DNA of 54,679 bases from an uncultured Senegalimassilia sp. (GTDB taxonomy: Bacteria; Actinomycetota; Coriobacteriia; Coriobacteriales; Eggerthellaceae). The position numbers were made by a program, and so were the translations under genes. Positions 8,357 through 16,743 of the stretch are shown here, one piece after another. The first letter of the stretch is position 1; each line of letters opens with the position of its first letter. The stretch is from NCBI RefSeq assembly GCF_934630535.1, contig NZ_CAKTVU010000013.1, forward strand, positions 1 through 54,679, written 5' to 3'. The notes below the pieces were generated by a model that saw only the letters and a list, made by a program, of their open reading frames with translations, searched no databases and was not told the origin of the DNA.

Positions 8357-8725
8357 GCCTTGAAGCTTAAGCGCACCGTCTTGCGAAACCCTTGCGGAAA
8401 ACGCCTCGCGAAACCCTTTGGTCCTTGCGTATCTGATACACTACTAAGGCTTCTTTCGAGTCTGTAGTTGCGGGCTTTCCACGAAGGCCCTAGTCCATGG
8501 CAGATGCGGTCGAAAGGATCCACGTAAGTCCCGCGGCGCGTCCGCGAAGGCGAGCACGGCGTATCCTAGAGGTAAGACGCACCCTCCGTTTATACGAGCG
8601 GCATACCGTCGCGACGGGGGAGAGGGTGGCGCGAAAGCCAAGCCCCGGTGCGCGAGTGTGGGGTCGAAAACTAGGTCAGTCGGAAGAAGCTTGTTTTACT
8701 TGCACGAGATGGAGGAAGTCGGAAC
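8357..8725 (+). other. Possible structured 5' region of the binding-protein gene
   Basis: A 369-base gap without a gene but rich in pairing: an 8-bp hairpin with loop CAC near 8473-8491 (GGGCTTTC/GAAGGCCC with one G-T), a long-range CACCCTC/GAGGGTG pair around 8580-8635, a CCGTCGCGACGG palindrome inside it, and GCCCC/GGGGT near 8642-8667. It ends in GGAGG before the lipoprotein ATG. A regulatory leader or small RNA is possible; it matches no class I recognise. Confidence 0.3.
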
Positions 8726-9691
8726 ATGAAGCATCTCAAGCGCTTTGCCGCATGCTGCGCCGCTGCTGTCTGCTGCGCCGCCATGCTGCTGCTTGCCACC
8801 GGTTGCCAGCAGCAGCAGGAATCGTATACGCCGCCCGAGGCCACGCCTGCGGTCAGCAAGCCCGTTATCGCGCAGGAAGGCGTCTTGCGCGTGGGCGTCA
8901 ACGCCAGCAACGCGCCTTTGGCCGGCCAGCCCTCCTCTTCCACCAAGATCGTCGGCATCGACGTCGACATGGCCGCCGCCCTGGCCGATCAGCTTGGCCT
9001 GAAACTCGAGGTCGTGGACGTGTCCACCGATGCCGCCGGCGCGCTCACCTCCGGTAAGGTCGACGTGGTCATGGGCGTTAACAAGTCCGATTCCCCCAGC
9101 TTCTGGACCTCTGACACCTATCTGCCCACGGCAGTGGCCCTGTTCGCGCAGTCCTCCAACTCCACGGTGCCGGCGAACGCGGAATCCACCAAGATCGCCG
9201 CGCAGGTGTCTTCCAATAGCGCCTGGGCCGTCACCAACGAGTTCGATAGCTCCACCATCACCACCACCGAGGATCTGAAGAGCGCCTTCTCCGCGCTTGA
9301 GTCCGGCAAGGTGCAGTATGTGGCCGCCGATGCGGTCGTGGGTTCGTACGTTTCCAACAACGCCGGCATGGATGTGCACATGGTCGCGCTCATGCAGCAG
9401 GCCAGCGGCTACTGCGTAGGCGTGCTCGACGGCAACACCCAGCTCAAGCAGGCGGTGTCCAACGCGCTTTCCGCTATGAACTCCAACGGCGTGTCCTCGG
9501 TCATCCAGAAGAAGTGGCTCGGCACCACCATGGACCTGTCCGGCATCAAGCTGACCGCCGGCGCCTCCGATGACAAGGACGACATGGGCGAGGTTCTCAA
9601 CTCCGCTAATGCGGCTATCGGCACGCTTACGGGCAACAACGGCTCGAGCACCAACAAGACCAACTCCGACAGCAGCTCTGCTTCGAACTAA
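8726..9691 (+). CDS. Extracellular solute-binding lipoprotein, family 3
   Basis: Periplasmic-binding-protein-like lipoprotein for amino-acid or polar-solute uptake. The N-terminus is a lipoprotein signal ending in LLLATGC, with the lipidated cysteine at about residue 28 followed by a Gln-rich linker. The SBP_bac_3 fold shows in LRVGVNASNAPLAG, KIVGIDVDMAAALADQLGLKLE and GKVDVVMGVNKS, and in a QKKWLG element near the end. An unusual Asn/Ser/Thr-rich tail closes the 321 residues. The start has GGAGG 11 bases upstream. No permease or ATPase gene is adjacent, so its transporter partner must lie elsewhere, or it may act as a sensor. Confidence 0.85.
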   Translation: MKHLKRFAACCAAAVCCAAMLLLATGCQQQQESYTPPEATPAVSKPVIAQEGVLRVGVNASNAPLAGQPSSSTKIVGIDVDMAAALADQLGLKLEVVDVSTDAAGALTSGKVDVVMGVNKSDSPSFWTSDTYLPTAVALFAQSSNSTVPANAESTKIAAQVSSNSAWAVTNEFDSSTITTTEDLKSAFSALESGKVQYVAADAVVGSYVSNNAGMDVHMVALMQQASGYCVGVLDGNTQLKQAVSNALSAMNSNGVSSVIQKKWLGTTMDLSGIKLTAGASDDKDDMGEVLNSANAAIGTLTGNNGSSTNKTNSDSSSASN

Positions 9692-9725
9692 TCGACTGCA
9701 AGCTGCAACCGGCTTCATCTTCGGT

Positions 9726-9753
9726 CAAGGCCCTCGCAATCGCGGGGGCCTTG
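9726..9753 (+). terminator. Hairpin after binding-protein gene
   Basis: CAAGGCCC / GGGCCTTG stem (9726-9733 with 9746-9753), 34 bases after the stop codon. It overlaps the first unit of the tandem repeat that follows. Confidence 0.65.
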
Positions 9754-9925
9754 CTGTATGGGTGGCGCTTGCTCGTGAGATCCTTGCCGTCCAGAGCGGC
9801 GGCTTGCGGGGGCGTTGCCGTATCGGGCTGCGATCGATCGTGGAGCTTTTCCGTGCAGGGCGGCGGCCCTCAAGAGCATTGCCGTATCGGCGGCGATCGA
9901 TCGTGGGGGCTGTGCCGTGCCGCAG
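9745..9925. repeat. Three degenerate tandem repeats, period about 64 bp
   Basis: The marker TTGCYGTATSGG recurs at 9751, 9815 and 9879, and GCGGCGGC at 9796 and 9860. The 13-base string CGATCGATCGTGG recurs at 9831 and 9894. Period is 63-64 bases, the first copy being the most divergent. It is non-coding; a long open frame crosses it but lacks a ribosome-binding site. Confidence 0.7.
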
Positions 9926-10007
9926 TCGCGTTGCGGCGCAGCGCCTATCGGGTCCGTGGCATTTCGCCATGTGTCTATGACGAAAGCATGCAGTCCCTTG
10001 ATGGTGC

Positions 10008-10040
10008 TTGACCTGAAGTTAACTTCCGGTGTTTCAATAG
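10008..10040 (+). promoter_or_regulatory. MerR-type promoter and operator upstream of larB-like gene
   Basis: A TTGACC -35 box (10008-10013) is followed by a 20-base dyad at 10011-10030, ACC-T-GAAGTTAACTTC-C-GGT, symmetric except for one pair and centred on GTTAAC. A poor -10 (TTCAAT or CAATAG) follows at a long spacing of 19-21 bases. A central dyad within an over-long spacer is the classic layout of promoters activated by MerR-family regulators. It lies about 55 bases upstream of the larB-like start. Confidence 0.6.
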
Positions 10041-10093
10041 GTTGTGACATCAACGACGGCTCGCTGCTGGCGAGCGGGGAAAGGAGCGGGTTC

Positions 10094-11446
10094 ATGGAAC
10101 CGCAGCAAGTCCTGCGCATGCTCGAGCAGGTGGCTTCAGGCTCGATCAGCCCGGCGGCCGCGCAAAGCAAACTTGTCGATCAGGGTTACACCGACCTGGG
10201 CTTCGCGAAGGTCGACACCGATCGCGCTCAACGCACGGGTGCGGGCGAGGTGGTTTACGGCGCCGGCAAGACGGCCGATCAGATCGCCGATATCTGCCTG
10301 GCTCTGCATGCCGCTGGTCAGGCGTGCGTGCTCGTGACCAGGCTTGAAGCGCAGAAGGCCGAAGCGGTGCGGGCCGCGCTGCTTGTCCGCGACTCGCAGG
10401 CCGCGGCGGCGTTCGAGTATCGTCCCGTTCCCCGCCTGGGCCTGCTCGGGATCCCCGCAAAGCCTGTGCGGGATAGCTACATCGCGGTAGCGTGCGCCGG
10501 TACCAGCGACTTATACTGCGCTGAGGAGGCTGCCGTCACCGCCGAGGTGCTCGGTTCGCGCGTGGTGCGTCTGTATGATGTGGGGGTTGCGGGCATTCAC
10601 CGCCTGCTGGCTCGTAAGGACGACATCGCAGGTGCCAGCTGCGTGGTGGCGGTGGCGGGCATGGAAGGCGCGCTTGCCAGCGTGGTGGGCGGGATGGCCG
10701 CATGTCCCGTGATCGCCGTTCCCACGTCGGTGGGCTACGGCGCCAGCTTCGACGGCGTGGCTGCGCTTCTTGCCATGCTCAATTCTTGTGCGTCGGGCGT
10801 TTCCGTGGTCAATATCGACAACGGTTTCGGCGCGGGGTATCAGGCCCACATGATAGAGCGCGCGGGCAATCAACACGGAAAAGAGGAAGCCGACATGCAG
10901 ATTCTTAGATGGAACCTTGCCGAGAACGCCACGCGTGGCCAGCTTTTGAGCGACACCCTGTTGCAGTTGCCGCCTGATGCTCGGGAGCGTCTTGAGGCTG
11001 CGGCCGATGCCGCAGGCGTGCCCGATTGGCATCATCATGATATCGGGGAGGTGCTTGCCACCATCGACGGTTTGGCGGTATCGCAGGCGGTGCGCGACCA
11101 TATGCGCGCCATCTACACCATCTTGGCCGAAGCCGAGGCCGCTGCGCATGGTTGCGCGGTTGAGCAGACCCATTTCCACGAAGTCGGCGATGGCTCCCGT
11201 ATCCGCAATACGCTGCTTGTCTGCTTGGCTGTGGAGGCAACGGGCGCGAAGCGCATCGTGGCCACGGCCGCGCAAACGGGGCAGGGGACGGTGGAATGCG
11301 CCCATGGCACGATTTCCATCCCGGCACCGGCGACTGCCGCCATCATCGCACTCGGTATCCCCGTGTGCGAACGCACGTTGCCCGGGGAGCGCATGACCCC
11401 CACGAGCGCGGCGATGATCTTGCATTTCGTGGACGAATTCGTATAA
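10094..11446 (+). CDS. larB: LarB fused to a truncated LarC-like domain
   Basis: Residues 1 to about 255 are LarB, the PurE-like carboxylase/hydrolase that starts nickel-pincer cofactor synthesis from nicotinic acid adenine dinucleotide. Motifs are GEVVYGAGKTADQI, AGTSDLYCAEEA, VAGMEGALASVVGG, VPTSVGYGA and VVNIDNGFGAGY. From about residue 268 the protein continues into a LarC-like segment with HFHEVGDG, ECAHGTISIPAPATA and GERMTPTSAAM. This segment is short (about 180 residues) and lacks the usual FSGISGDM start and the CTP-binding C-terminal half. The ATG at 10094 has AAGGAG upstream; a longer frame from 9815 would run through the promoter and repeats. No larE is in the window. Confidence 0.82.
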   Translation: MEPQQVLRMLEQVASGSISPAAAQSKLVDQGYTDLGFAKVDTDRAQRTGAGEVVYGAGKTADQIADICLALHAAGQACVLVTRLEAQKAEAVRAALLVRDSQAAAAFEYRPVPRLGLLGIPAKPVRDSYIAVACAGTSDLYCAEEAAVTAEVLGSRVVRLYDVGVAGIHRLLARKDDIAGASCVVAVAGMEGALASVVGGMAACPVIAVPTSVGYGASFDGVAALLAMLNSCASGVSVVNIDNGFGAGYQAHMIERAGNQHGKEEADMQILRWNLAENATRGQLLSDTLLQLPPDARERLEAAADAAGVPDWHHHDIGEVLATIDGLAVSQAVRDHMRAIYTILAEAEAAAHGCAVEQTHFHEVGDGSRIRNTLLVCLAVEATGAKRIVATAAQTGQGTVECAHGTISIPAPATAAIIALGIPVCERTLPGERMTPTSAAMILHFVDEFV

Positions 11447-11461
11447 CCACTGGTTTTGCTT

Positions 11462-11497
11462 GAACGCGGCCCAGGCAATCGAGCCTGGGCCGCGTTC
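11462..11497. terminator. Strong hairpin after larB-like gene
   Basis: 14-bp perfect stem GAACGCGGCCCAGG / CCTGGGCCGCGTTC with an 8-base loop, 15 bases after the stop codon. Confidence 0.75.
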
Positions 11498-11516
11498 GCG
11501 TTTCGCGCCAAAAGGA

Positions 11517-11569
11517 AAGCGCCGCAGGCGCAGTCTCGCATCTTGCAGCGGGCCTTGCCTGCGGCGCTT
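11517..11569 (-). terminator. Hairpin after M16 peptidase gene
   Basis: 13-bp stem (11517-11529 with 11557-11569) around a 27-base loop, 42 bases past the stop codon of the - strand peptidase. On the - strand it is followed by CTTTCCTTTT. Confidence 0.6.
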
Positions 11570-11611
11570 CGCCGTTTCCAGGGTTTTCGGGCGCTTCAGC
11601 CTTCTGCGACG

Positions 11612-14566
11612 CTAGCTATTGAGCAGGTCGATCACGTCCAAATCGGTTTTCGCGCCCTCGAGGATGGCCTTGTTGCCGAACACGCAGACGGCTTCCTTGT
11701 CCAGCGCCTTCTTGATGACGCTGGCAAGGTCGCGGAGCTTTTCAGGCGTTGCCTCGATCATCTGGGAGCGAGTCTGCGCACGCGCTTCGGGCGAGCGCCC
11801 ACTAAGGAAATCTCCATCCTGGCGGCGGATCTGCATGCGTTCCTTGAGCGGCGCATCGAAGCTGGCCACGGTGCTGACCACGTAGCCGTCCATCTCCTCG
11901 GTCGTGGGGTTGAATGCGGCAAGCCAAGCGGGCGTGCCGTTGAACCGCTCCAGGGTTTCGTCAAGATGCGGGTCGCGATATGAATAGAAGCGAACGGTGC
12001 CGGTGCGCGCCGCTTGGAATCCCGCTCCGTAGGCGCCGCCCTTCACGCGCACTTCGTTCCACAGGTAGTCGTAGGAAAGCACGCGCGCCGCGATCTGCCA
12101 TACGCCGGTGTAGGGCGCACCGAGCGAGCGGCGGTCGAATCCCGTGGAGGCATAGCACACGTCGGTGGGGACGATGAACGCCTCGTTGCGCATCTGGGGC
12201 TTCGGGATCTCGAATACCGTCGGGGCCTTCCTGGTGCCCGCGGTGATGCCGGCGTTTTGCCAGAAGCGCATGATGCACTCGTCGCTGCCGGCGAGCGACA
12301 CCAACAAGTTCGAGCCGTCGAAGAGCTTATGCGCCACCTGCTCAAGGCGTTTTGCCAGCTCAGCGGCGCGGTCGTCGAAGTTGTCCAGCACATCTACCAG
12401 GAAGCGGTGGAAGTCCACGCCGCCGAGTTGCTGGCGCACCACGCCGGCCGGCAGGAAGTACGACGTCAGACGCGCCATGGCGGCGGCGTGCCCGGCGTTG
12501 GCGAAGCTCTGCTCCATGCCGATGCGGCGCTGCTGCAGCGCATCGCGGATCTTGCCGGTGTCGCTGAAGTCGGTTCTCTCCAGAATCTCGCTTGGCAGCT
12601 GTGCCAGCCATTCGACGTTCTCGGCCAAAGCCGAGGCGCTTGCCACGAACGTCGGCGTCACGACTTCGGGGTCGTACTCGTCCTCGTACACCTCGCAGAA
12701 AAACGAGCAGTTGCCCAGCTTGCCGTTGGTGAGCGTGTCGATCTCGGCCGCCGAATGCGCGTCGGTGCCAAGTTTGCCCAGCACGATGCCGAGCACCGCC
12801 GCATAGGGCAGGTCCTCGAACTCAAGGCAGCTCATATCGAAGTAGCGGTACGCGAAGACAAGCCCACGCGTGTGCAGGTGATGGCGGATGCAGGGGACCG
12901 GCGTGCCTTCTGCCAGGCCGTAGGCGGGCTCGGCGGGCGCGGGCCCGATGTCTGCGACCGTCAGCTGCGGCAGCTTCGCCACGTCCTCGGGTGCATCCGG
13001 GGCTTCCTGCATCTGGCGAAGCAGTGCGACCTCGTCCTCGACGCGACGGAAGTCGTCATCGGCGAAGTCGGCGGCGAGCTGGGCGAGGCGGCGCTGGTTG
13101 GAATCGTCCTGCTGCTCGACGGGCACCACTTCCACTTCAGCCATATGGGCGTTGTCCAGGAATACCTCGCGGATGAGGTTCTCGAAATACCCCTGGTCAA
13201 GCGCGCGGCGTAGGAAGGCGAAGTCGTCCTCGTAGCGCAGATAGGCCGTGGCGAGCTCGTCGTCGTAGAGCCAACCGCACAGCGACGTCATGGCAAGCGC
13301 TACGCCGTCTGCCATGCCGAAGTCGCGTTCGCGCATGACGAACTCGGCTCGGGAGATGGATGCCTCCACGAGCGCATGGTCCAAGCCGCCCGCGGCCAGG
13401 CGCTCAAGCTCGGCCTCCACGACGGGACGCAAGCGTTGCGCGGCGTTTTCGCCCAGGTCGCGAACCTGCAGCACGGCGAAGGGCTGCTGCACGGAATCGG
13501 CCAGGTAGGACTGCACGTCCCCGGCGATGCCGGAGTCGAGCAGCGCGCGCTTGAGCGGCGCCTCGTTGCTGCCGGCGATGGCATCGAGCAGGATGTCGGC
13601 GGCTACGATGCGCGTGCGCTCGCGCACGTGCCCGATGACCCAGGCCAGGCCCATGCAGGCGTTGTCCGGCGCGGTGGCCATCTCGCGGCGCACGCCCAGG
13701 GCGCGCACGGGCTCTTGCACGGGCAAGGTGCGCGGCGAAAGCTCCGCAAGCCCCTCGGCTGCGCGCTGCTCGCGGCGTTTCGCCTGCTCGGCGGCTACGG
13801 GCGTCAGGTAGCGCTCATCCAAGAACGCCAGCATGCGATCTAGGTCCAGGTTGCCGTACAGCACGATGTAGCTGTTGTCCAGGCGGTAGTGGCGCTCGTG
13901 CTCCTCCAGGTAGTGCTCGTAGGTGAGCGTGGGGATGGCCTCGGGGGTACCGCCGGATTCGAACGCGTAAGGGGTGTCGGGGAACAGGCTTGTCTGCAGC
14001 TGGTCGTACAGCACGCTGGTAGGGTCGGACAGCGCGCCTTTCATTTCGTTGTACACCACGCCGTTGTAGGTGAGCTGGCGGCCGGCTTCGGCCTGGCCCT
14101 CTTCGGCGTCGGCCACCTCAAGGTGCCAGCCTTCCTGCTCGAACACCTGACGCTTTCGGTAGATATCGGGGTGCAGCACCGCGTCCATGTACACGTCGGC
14201 CAGGTTCATGAGGTCCTGGTCGTTGGTGGACGCCACGGGGTAGAGCGTCTTGTCGCCGAAGGTCATGGCGTTCAAAAACGTCTGCATGCTGGTTTTCAGC
14301 AGGTTGACGAAGGGCTCCTTGACGGGGAACTTCTCCGAACCGCACAGCACGGAGTGCTCCAGGATGTGGAACACGCCGGTGTCGTCGGCAGGAGGGGTGC
14401 GGAAGGCGATGGAGAACGCTTTGTTGCGGTCGTCGTTGCGCAGGTATAGAAGCTTTGCGCCGCTTGCCGGATGGGAAAGCGTATAGGCATCGCCGTCGAT
14501 CTCGGGCAAGGGCTCGGCCGTGAGCACGGTGAACCCGTGCAGTTCCTGGCCTTGTTCAAGGTTCAT
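11612..14566 (-). CDS. M16-family zinc metallopeptidase (PreP-like)
   Basis: Large insulinase-type peptidase of about 984 residues, the size of presequence-protease (M16C) members that fold as a closed clamshell and cut short peptides. The zinc site HILEH (inverted HxxEH) lies near residue 67 in HILEHSVLCGSEKFPV, and a downstream glutamate follows in the YNEMKGALSDP stretch, which is typical of this branch. The second half contains RVKGGAYGAG, the substrate-binding loop seen in M16 proteins. It has no signal peptide and is probably cytosolic. It is a single gene, transcribed away from the 134-residue membrane protein gene. Confidence 0.88.
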   Translation of the reverse strand: MNLEQGQELHGFTVLTAEPLPEIDGDAYTLSHPASGAKLLYLRNDDRNKAFSIAFRTPPADDTGVFHILEHSVLCGSEKFPVKEPFVNLLKTSMQTFLNAMTFGDKTLYPVASTNDQDLMNLADVYMDAVLHPDIYRKRQVFEQEGWHLEVADAEEGQAEAGRQLTYNGVVYNEMKGALSDPTSVLYDQLQTSLFPDTPYAFESGGTPEAIPTLTYEHYLEEHERHYRLDNSYIVLYGNLDLDRMLAFLDERYLTPVAAEQAKRREQRAAEGLAELSPRTLPVQEPVRALGVRREMATAPDNACMGLAWVIGHVRERTRIVAADILLDAIAGSNEAPLKRALLDSGIAGDVQSYLADSVQQPFAVLQVRDLGENAAQRLRPVVEAELERLAAGGLDHALVEASISRAEFVMRERDFGMADGVALAMTSLCGWLYDDELATAYLRYEDDFAFLRRALDQGYFENLIREVFLDNAHMAEVEVVPVEQQDDSNQRRLAQLAADFADDDFRRVEDEVALLRQMQEAPDAPEDVAKLPQLTVADIGPAPAEPAYGLAEGTPVPCIRHHLHTRGLVFAYRYFDMSCLEFEDLPYAAVLGIVLGKLGTDAHSAAEIDTLTNGKLGNCSFFCEVYEDEYDPEVVTPTFVASASALAENVEWLAQLPSEILERTDFSDTGKIRDALQQRRIGMEQSFANAGHAAAMARLTSYFLPAGVVRQQLGGVDFHRFLVDVLDNFDDRAAELAKRLEQVAHKLFDGSNLLVSLAGSDECIMRFWQNAGITAGTRKAPTVFEIPKPQMRNEAFIVPTDVCYASTGFDRRSLGAPYTGVWQIAARVLSYDYLWNEVRVKGGAYGAGFQAARTGTVRFYSYRDPHLDETLERFNGTPAWLAAFNPTTEEMDGYVVSTVASFDAPLKERMQIRRQDGDFLSGRSPEARAQTRSQMIEATPEKLRDLASVIKKALDKEAVCVFGNKAILEGAKTDLDVIDLLNS

Positions 14567-14692
14567 GCAAGCCGCCTTTCTCTTTACTGGTTTCGCCCGC
14601 TATTGTCGCACAACGGCGGCGGCGCCGGGCAAGGCGCCAGGGCTGCTCCGTGGTTTTTCTACCTAGGTGCCGGGGCGTGCCGGCCAATCCTT

Positions 14693-14698
14693 TATAAT
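14693..14698 (+). promoter_or_regulatory. -10 box for the 14.7-16.3 kb gene pair
   Basis: Perfect TATAAT 46 bases before the ATG at 14744. The -35 region (GTGCCG or nearby) is weak, so only the -10 element is claimed. Confidence 0.4.
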
Positions 14699-14743
14699 CG
14701 GGGGCATACACAGCATGGAAACGCACAAGGCAGGAGGTTCGGC

Positions 14744-15148
14744 ATGGCGCAAGATCAGCGCTTCTCCCATATCACGGTCAATGCCGGCGATGACGACGAT
14801 GTGGTCATCCAGGCGGGCGCTTATGGCCGTCACCAGGGCGAAGATGTTCCCGAAGAGGCTGTTCACGCGAAGCGCGAGCCTCAGGTTGCTCCCGTTGGGG
14901 CGCCCAAACCGCAGCATGCGGTTCAGCAGATGCCTGCCCACGAGCCTGCCGCGAAACCGCATGCCGAACACGCCCGCAAGGCGCAAGCCGCCGATCCCGA
15001 TAGCCGATTGAAGTCTGCCCATCGTGCCGAGCAGACCCTTGAGGACCTGGATGCGGGCCCTATGTCGGGAATGCAGAAGGCGGTGCTCGTCGGCATCGGC
15101 CTTATCATCGTCGCGGCGGTCGTCTACTTCGCCCTGTTCATGCGCTGA
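14744..15148 (+). CDS. Unknown protein with C-terminal membrane anchor, 134 residues
   Basis: Not recognised. The start at 14744 has AGGAGG 7 bases upstream; earlier in-frame codons have none. The first 100 residues are hydrophilic, with an acidic run (GDDDD) near residue 15 and many His, Ala, Pro and Gln residues suggesting disorder. One hydrophobic helix (about residues 112-131, AVLVGIGLIIVAAVVYFALF) ends the protein, a tail-anchor layout. It lies 29 bases before the next membrane protein gene and probably shares its transcript. Confidence 0.65.
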   Translation: MAQDQRFSHITVNAGDDDDVVIQAGAYGRHQGEDVPEEAVHAKREPQVAPVGAPKPQHAVQQMPAHEPAAKPHAEHARKAQAADPDSRLKSAHRAEQTLEDLDAGPMSGMQKAVLVGIGLIIVAAVVYFALFMR

Positions 15149-15177
15149 TCGGCTGTTTTCAAGAGAAAGGCCTGACC

Positions 15178-16320
15178 ATGTCCAAACATAGCTTCAACAT
15201 CGCTCGCGGCGCCCGCAAGCAGCAGCCCGAAAGCGACGCCTCCCTGGGTTTGACCGAGGCGTTCGCGCCCATCGGGGCCGGCGATGCTCCCGAGCCGCGC
15301 GCTGCCGCCGACGGCGATACGTCGCTCGGCCTGACCGAGGCGTTCGCGCCCGTTGCCGCCTCCCATGGCGCCCATGCCGCCGGATTCAGCTATCAAGGCG
15401 ACACCTCGGAGGATTATTCCGACCCGGTGGAGAGCCTCGAGCCGCGCGACGAGCCCGTGTTCGGCGACGAGGTCCCCGCACCTGCGCCCGCTCAAACCAG
15501 CGGCCGCCACGGCAAGCCCGAGCCGGTGGAGCATCCGCATCTCAAGAAGTCGCGCCGCGTGCGCCGCGTGCTCGTGGTCATCGTCGTCTTGCTGGTGGTG
15601 CTGGCGTGCGCGCTGGGGTATTTCGCCTTCCAGCTGTGGAACGAGTCCAGCCGCGCCATGGTGCAGCAGACCCAAGCCCAGCAGCAATCCACCGACGTGG
15701 GCAACCTGTCGCAGGACAATTCCGGCAAGGATGCGGCAAGCGCCACCACCACCAAGAAGACCGAGGTTCCCAACCTGGTCGGCGTGCTGGGGCAAACCCA
15801 GGATGCGGCCGTGACCGCGCTTGCCCATGGCGCAACGGTCACGTCCTCCAAGGATGTCAACGAGGAGGGCAATTCCGTGAAGAAAAGCGTCACGGTGGCC
15901 CTTACCGCAGAGCCCGCCGACTCCCGTTCGGGCACGCCTACGGTCTACCTTGGGCTTGATGCCGACGGCAAGGTCATCCAGGCCGGTTACTCCGCCGCCA
16001 CCGCGTCGCTCGGATACGGCTCGCTCAGCTTTGCCGATGCCGTGAAGAACGAGCACATCGTCGAGAAGACGCTGCGCGAGGCGGGCGTGAACGTGGCGGA
16101 TGGGTCTGCAACGCTGCCCGCCGATAAGACTTCGTACTCCAGCTACGCATCCGACGGCACCACCCTGGTGAAGGAGAACTGCTCGTTTAGCGGTACCGTC
16201 GACATCAACGGCGCCCCCCATGCCTGGTCGAGCGTGCTCATGTACGATTACAGCACGGCAAACGCCTCGGGCAACCTGGCCGACACCGTGCGCATCATCT
16301 ATATCTACGTGAACGCGTAG
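15178..16320 (+). CDS. Unknown single-pass membrane protein with duplicated SLGLTEAFAP motif
   Basis: 380 residues. The cytoplasmic N-terminal part contains two copies of SLGLTEAFAP, each preceded by a short acidic/threonine context, at about residues 22-31 and 45-54. A basic segment (KKSRRVRRV) precedes one membrane helix at about residues 128-150. The external part begins with a Gln/Thr/Ser linker, then a PASTA-like opening (VPNLVGVLGQTQDAA), then a globular domain of about 150 residues with no family I recognise. The ATG has GAAAGG upstream. The layout resembles a surface sensor or cell-wall-binding protein whose short repeated cytoplasmic peptide could dock a partner. Function unknown. 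Confidence 0.65.
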   Translation: MSKHSFNIARGARKQQPESDASLGLTEAFAPIGAGDAPEPRAAADGDTSLGLTEAFAPVAASHGAHAAGFSYQGDTSEDYSDPVESLEPRDEPVFGDEVPAPAPAQTSGRHGKPEPVEHPHLKKSRRVRRVLVVIVVLLVVLACALGYFAFQLWNESSRAMVQQTQAQQQSTDVGNLSQDNSGKDAASATTTKKTEVPNLVGVLGQTQDAAVTALAHGATVTSSKDVNEEGNSVKKSVTVALTAEPADSRSGTPTVYLGLDADGKVIQAGYSAATASLGYGSLSFADAVKNEHIVEKTLREAGVNVADGSATLPADKTSYSSYASDGTTLVKENCSFSGTVDINGAPHAWSSVLMYDYSTANASGNLADTVRIIYIYVNA

Positions 16321-16326
16321 CTTGCA

Positions 16327-16358
16327 ACCGGCGGCCGGATGGCCGCCGGTGCTGTTTT
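16327..16358 (+). terminator. Rho-independent terminator
   Basis: 10-bp perfect stem ACCGGCGGCC / GGCCGCCGGT with a GGAT loop followed by GCTGTTTT, directly after the membrane protein gene. Confidence 0.8.
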
Positions 16359-16512
16359 CGGCCGTGACCAGGGATTTTGCGCTTGGCATGTCGGGACGCA
16401 AGAGCTTGGTCGATAACCTGGGCTGGAGCCGGGCAGGCCTATCGCGGCGCGTGTCGGCGACCGGGGGCTTGGATCTGCCTCGTGCGGCTTTCGCTTCTTG
16501 TGTCCATCTTGT

Positions 16513-16569
16513 GAACGCCGGCCGGCGAAAAGGGAGGTCCCTTGCGCTGGTCGGCGTTCGCGCTATAAT
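16513..16569 (+). promoter_or_regulatory. infC operon promoter with overlapping inverted repeat
   Basis: TTGCGC (16542-16547) and a perfect TATAAT (16564-16569), spacing 16, about 175 bases before the IF-3 start. An 11-base inverted repeat with one mismatch (16513-16523 with 16549-16559) spans the -35 box and spacer and could be an operator. The rest of the 16359-16512 stretch shows no gene. Confidence 0.65.
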
Positions 16570-16672
16570 AAACGAGCTGTTCACAAGCGGGGGCATAGCG
16601 CTTCCCACCTAGTTCGGCGCTTTCAAGCAGCTGATGGGTCGTATGAATACCTGAACATGGTTCGTTCATCAC

Positions 16673-16702
16673 ACCCGCATGCTTGAAGCTGTGGGTTTTT
16701 TT
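16673..16702 (+). promoter_or_regulatory. Attenuator in the infC leader
   Basis: ACCCGCA pairs with TGTGGGT (one G-T), with an inner GCT/AGC, and the hairpin is followed by seven T residues (16696-16702), all upstream of the first gene of the operon. A terminator inside the leader is the arrangement by which L20 represses infC-rpmI-rplT in many bacteria. Confidence 0.75.
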
Positions 16703-16743
16703 ATGCCATGCGATACCGCATGCAAGGAAGGAAGGTGAGTGCG

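Noticed and set aside
8620..8660. T-box-like AGGGTGG in the leader of the binding-protein gene
   Set aside because: The ACCGCG continuation of the T-box is missing, and no specifier loop or AGTA element is seen.
8675..8700. GGTCAG...GGAAG string resembling the SRP RNA tip
   Set aside because: The symmetric loop and closing helix of SRP RNA are absent.
9815..10093. Longer 5' end of the larB-like frame
   Set aside because: It runs through tandem repeats and a promoter-operator, has no ribosome-binding site, and the extra residues look like translated repeat.
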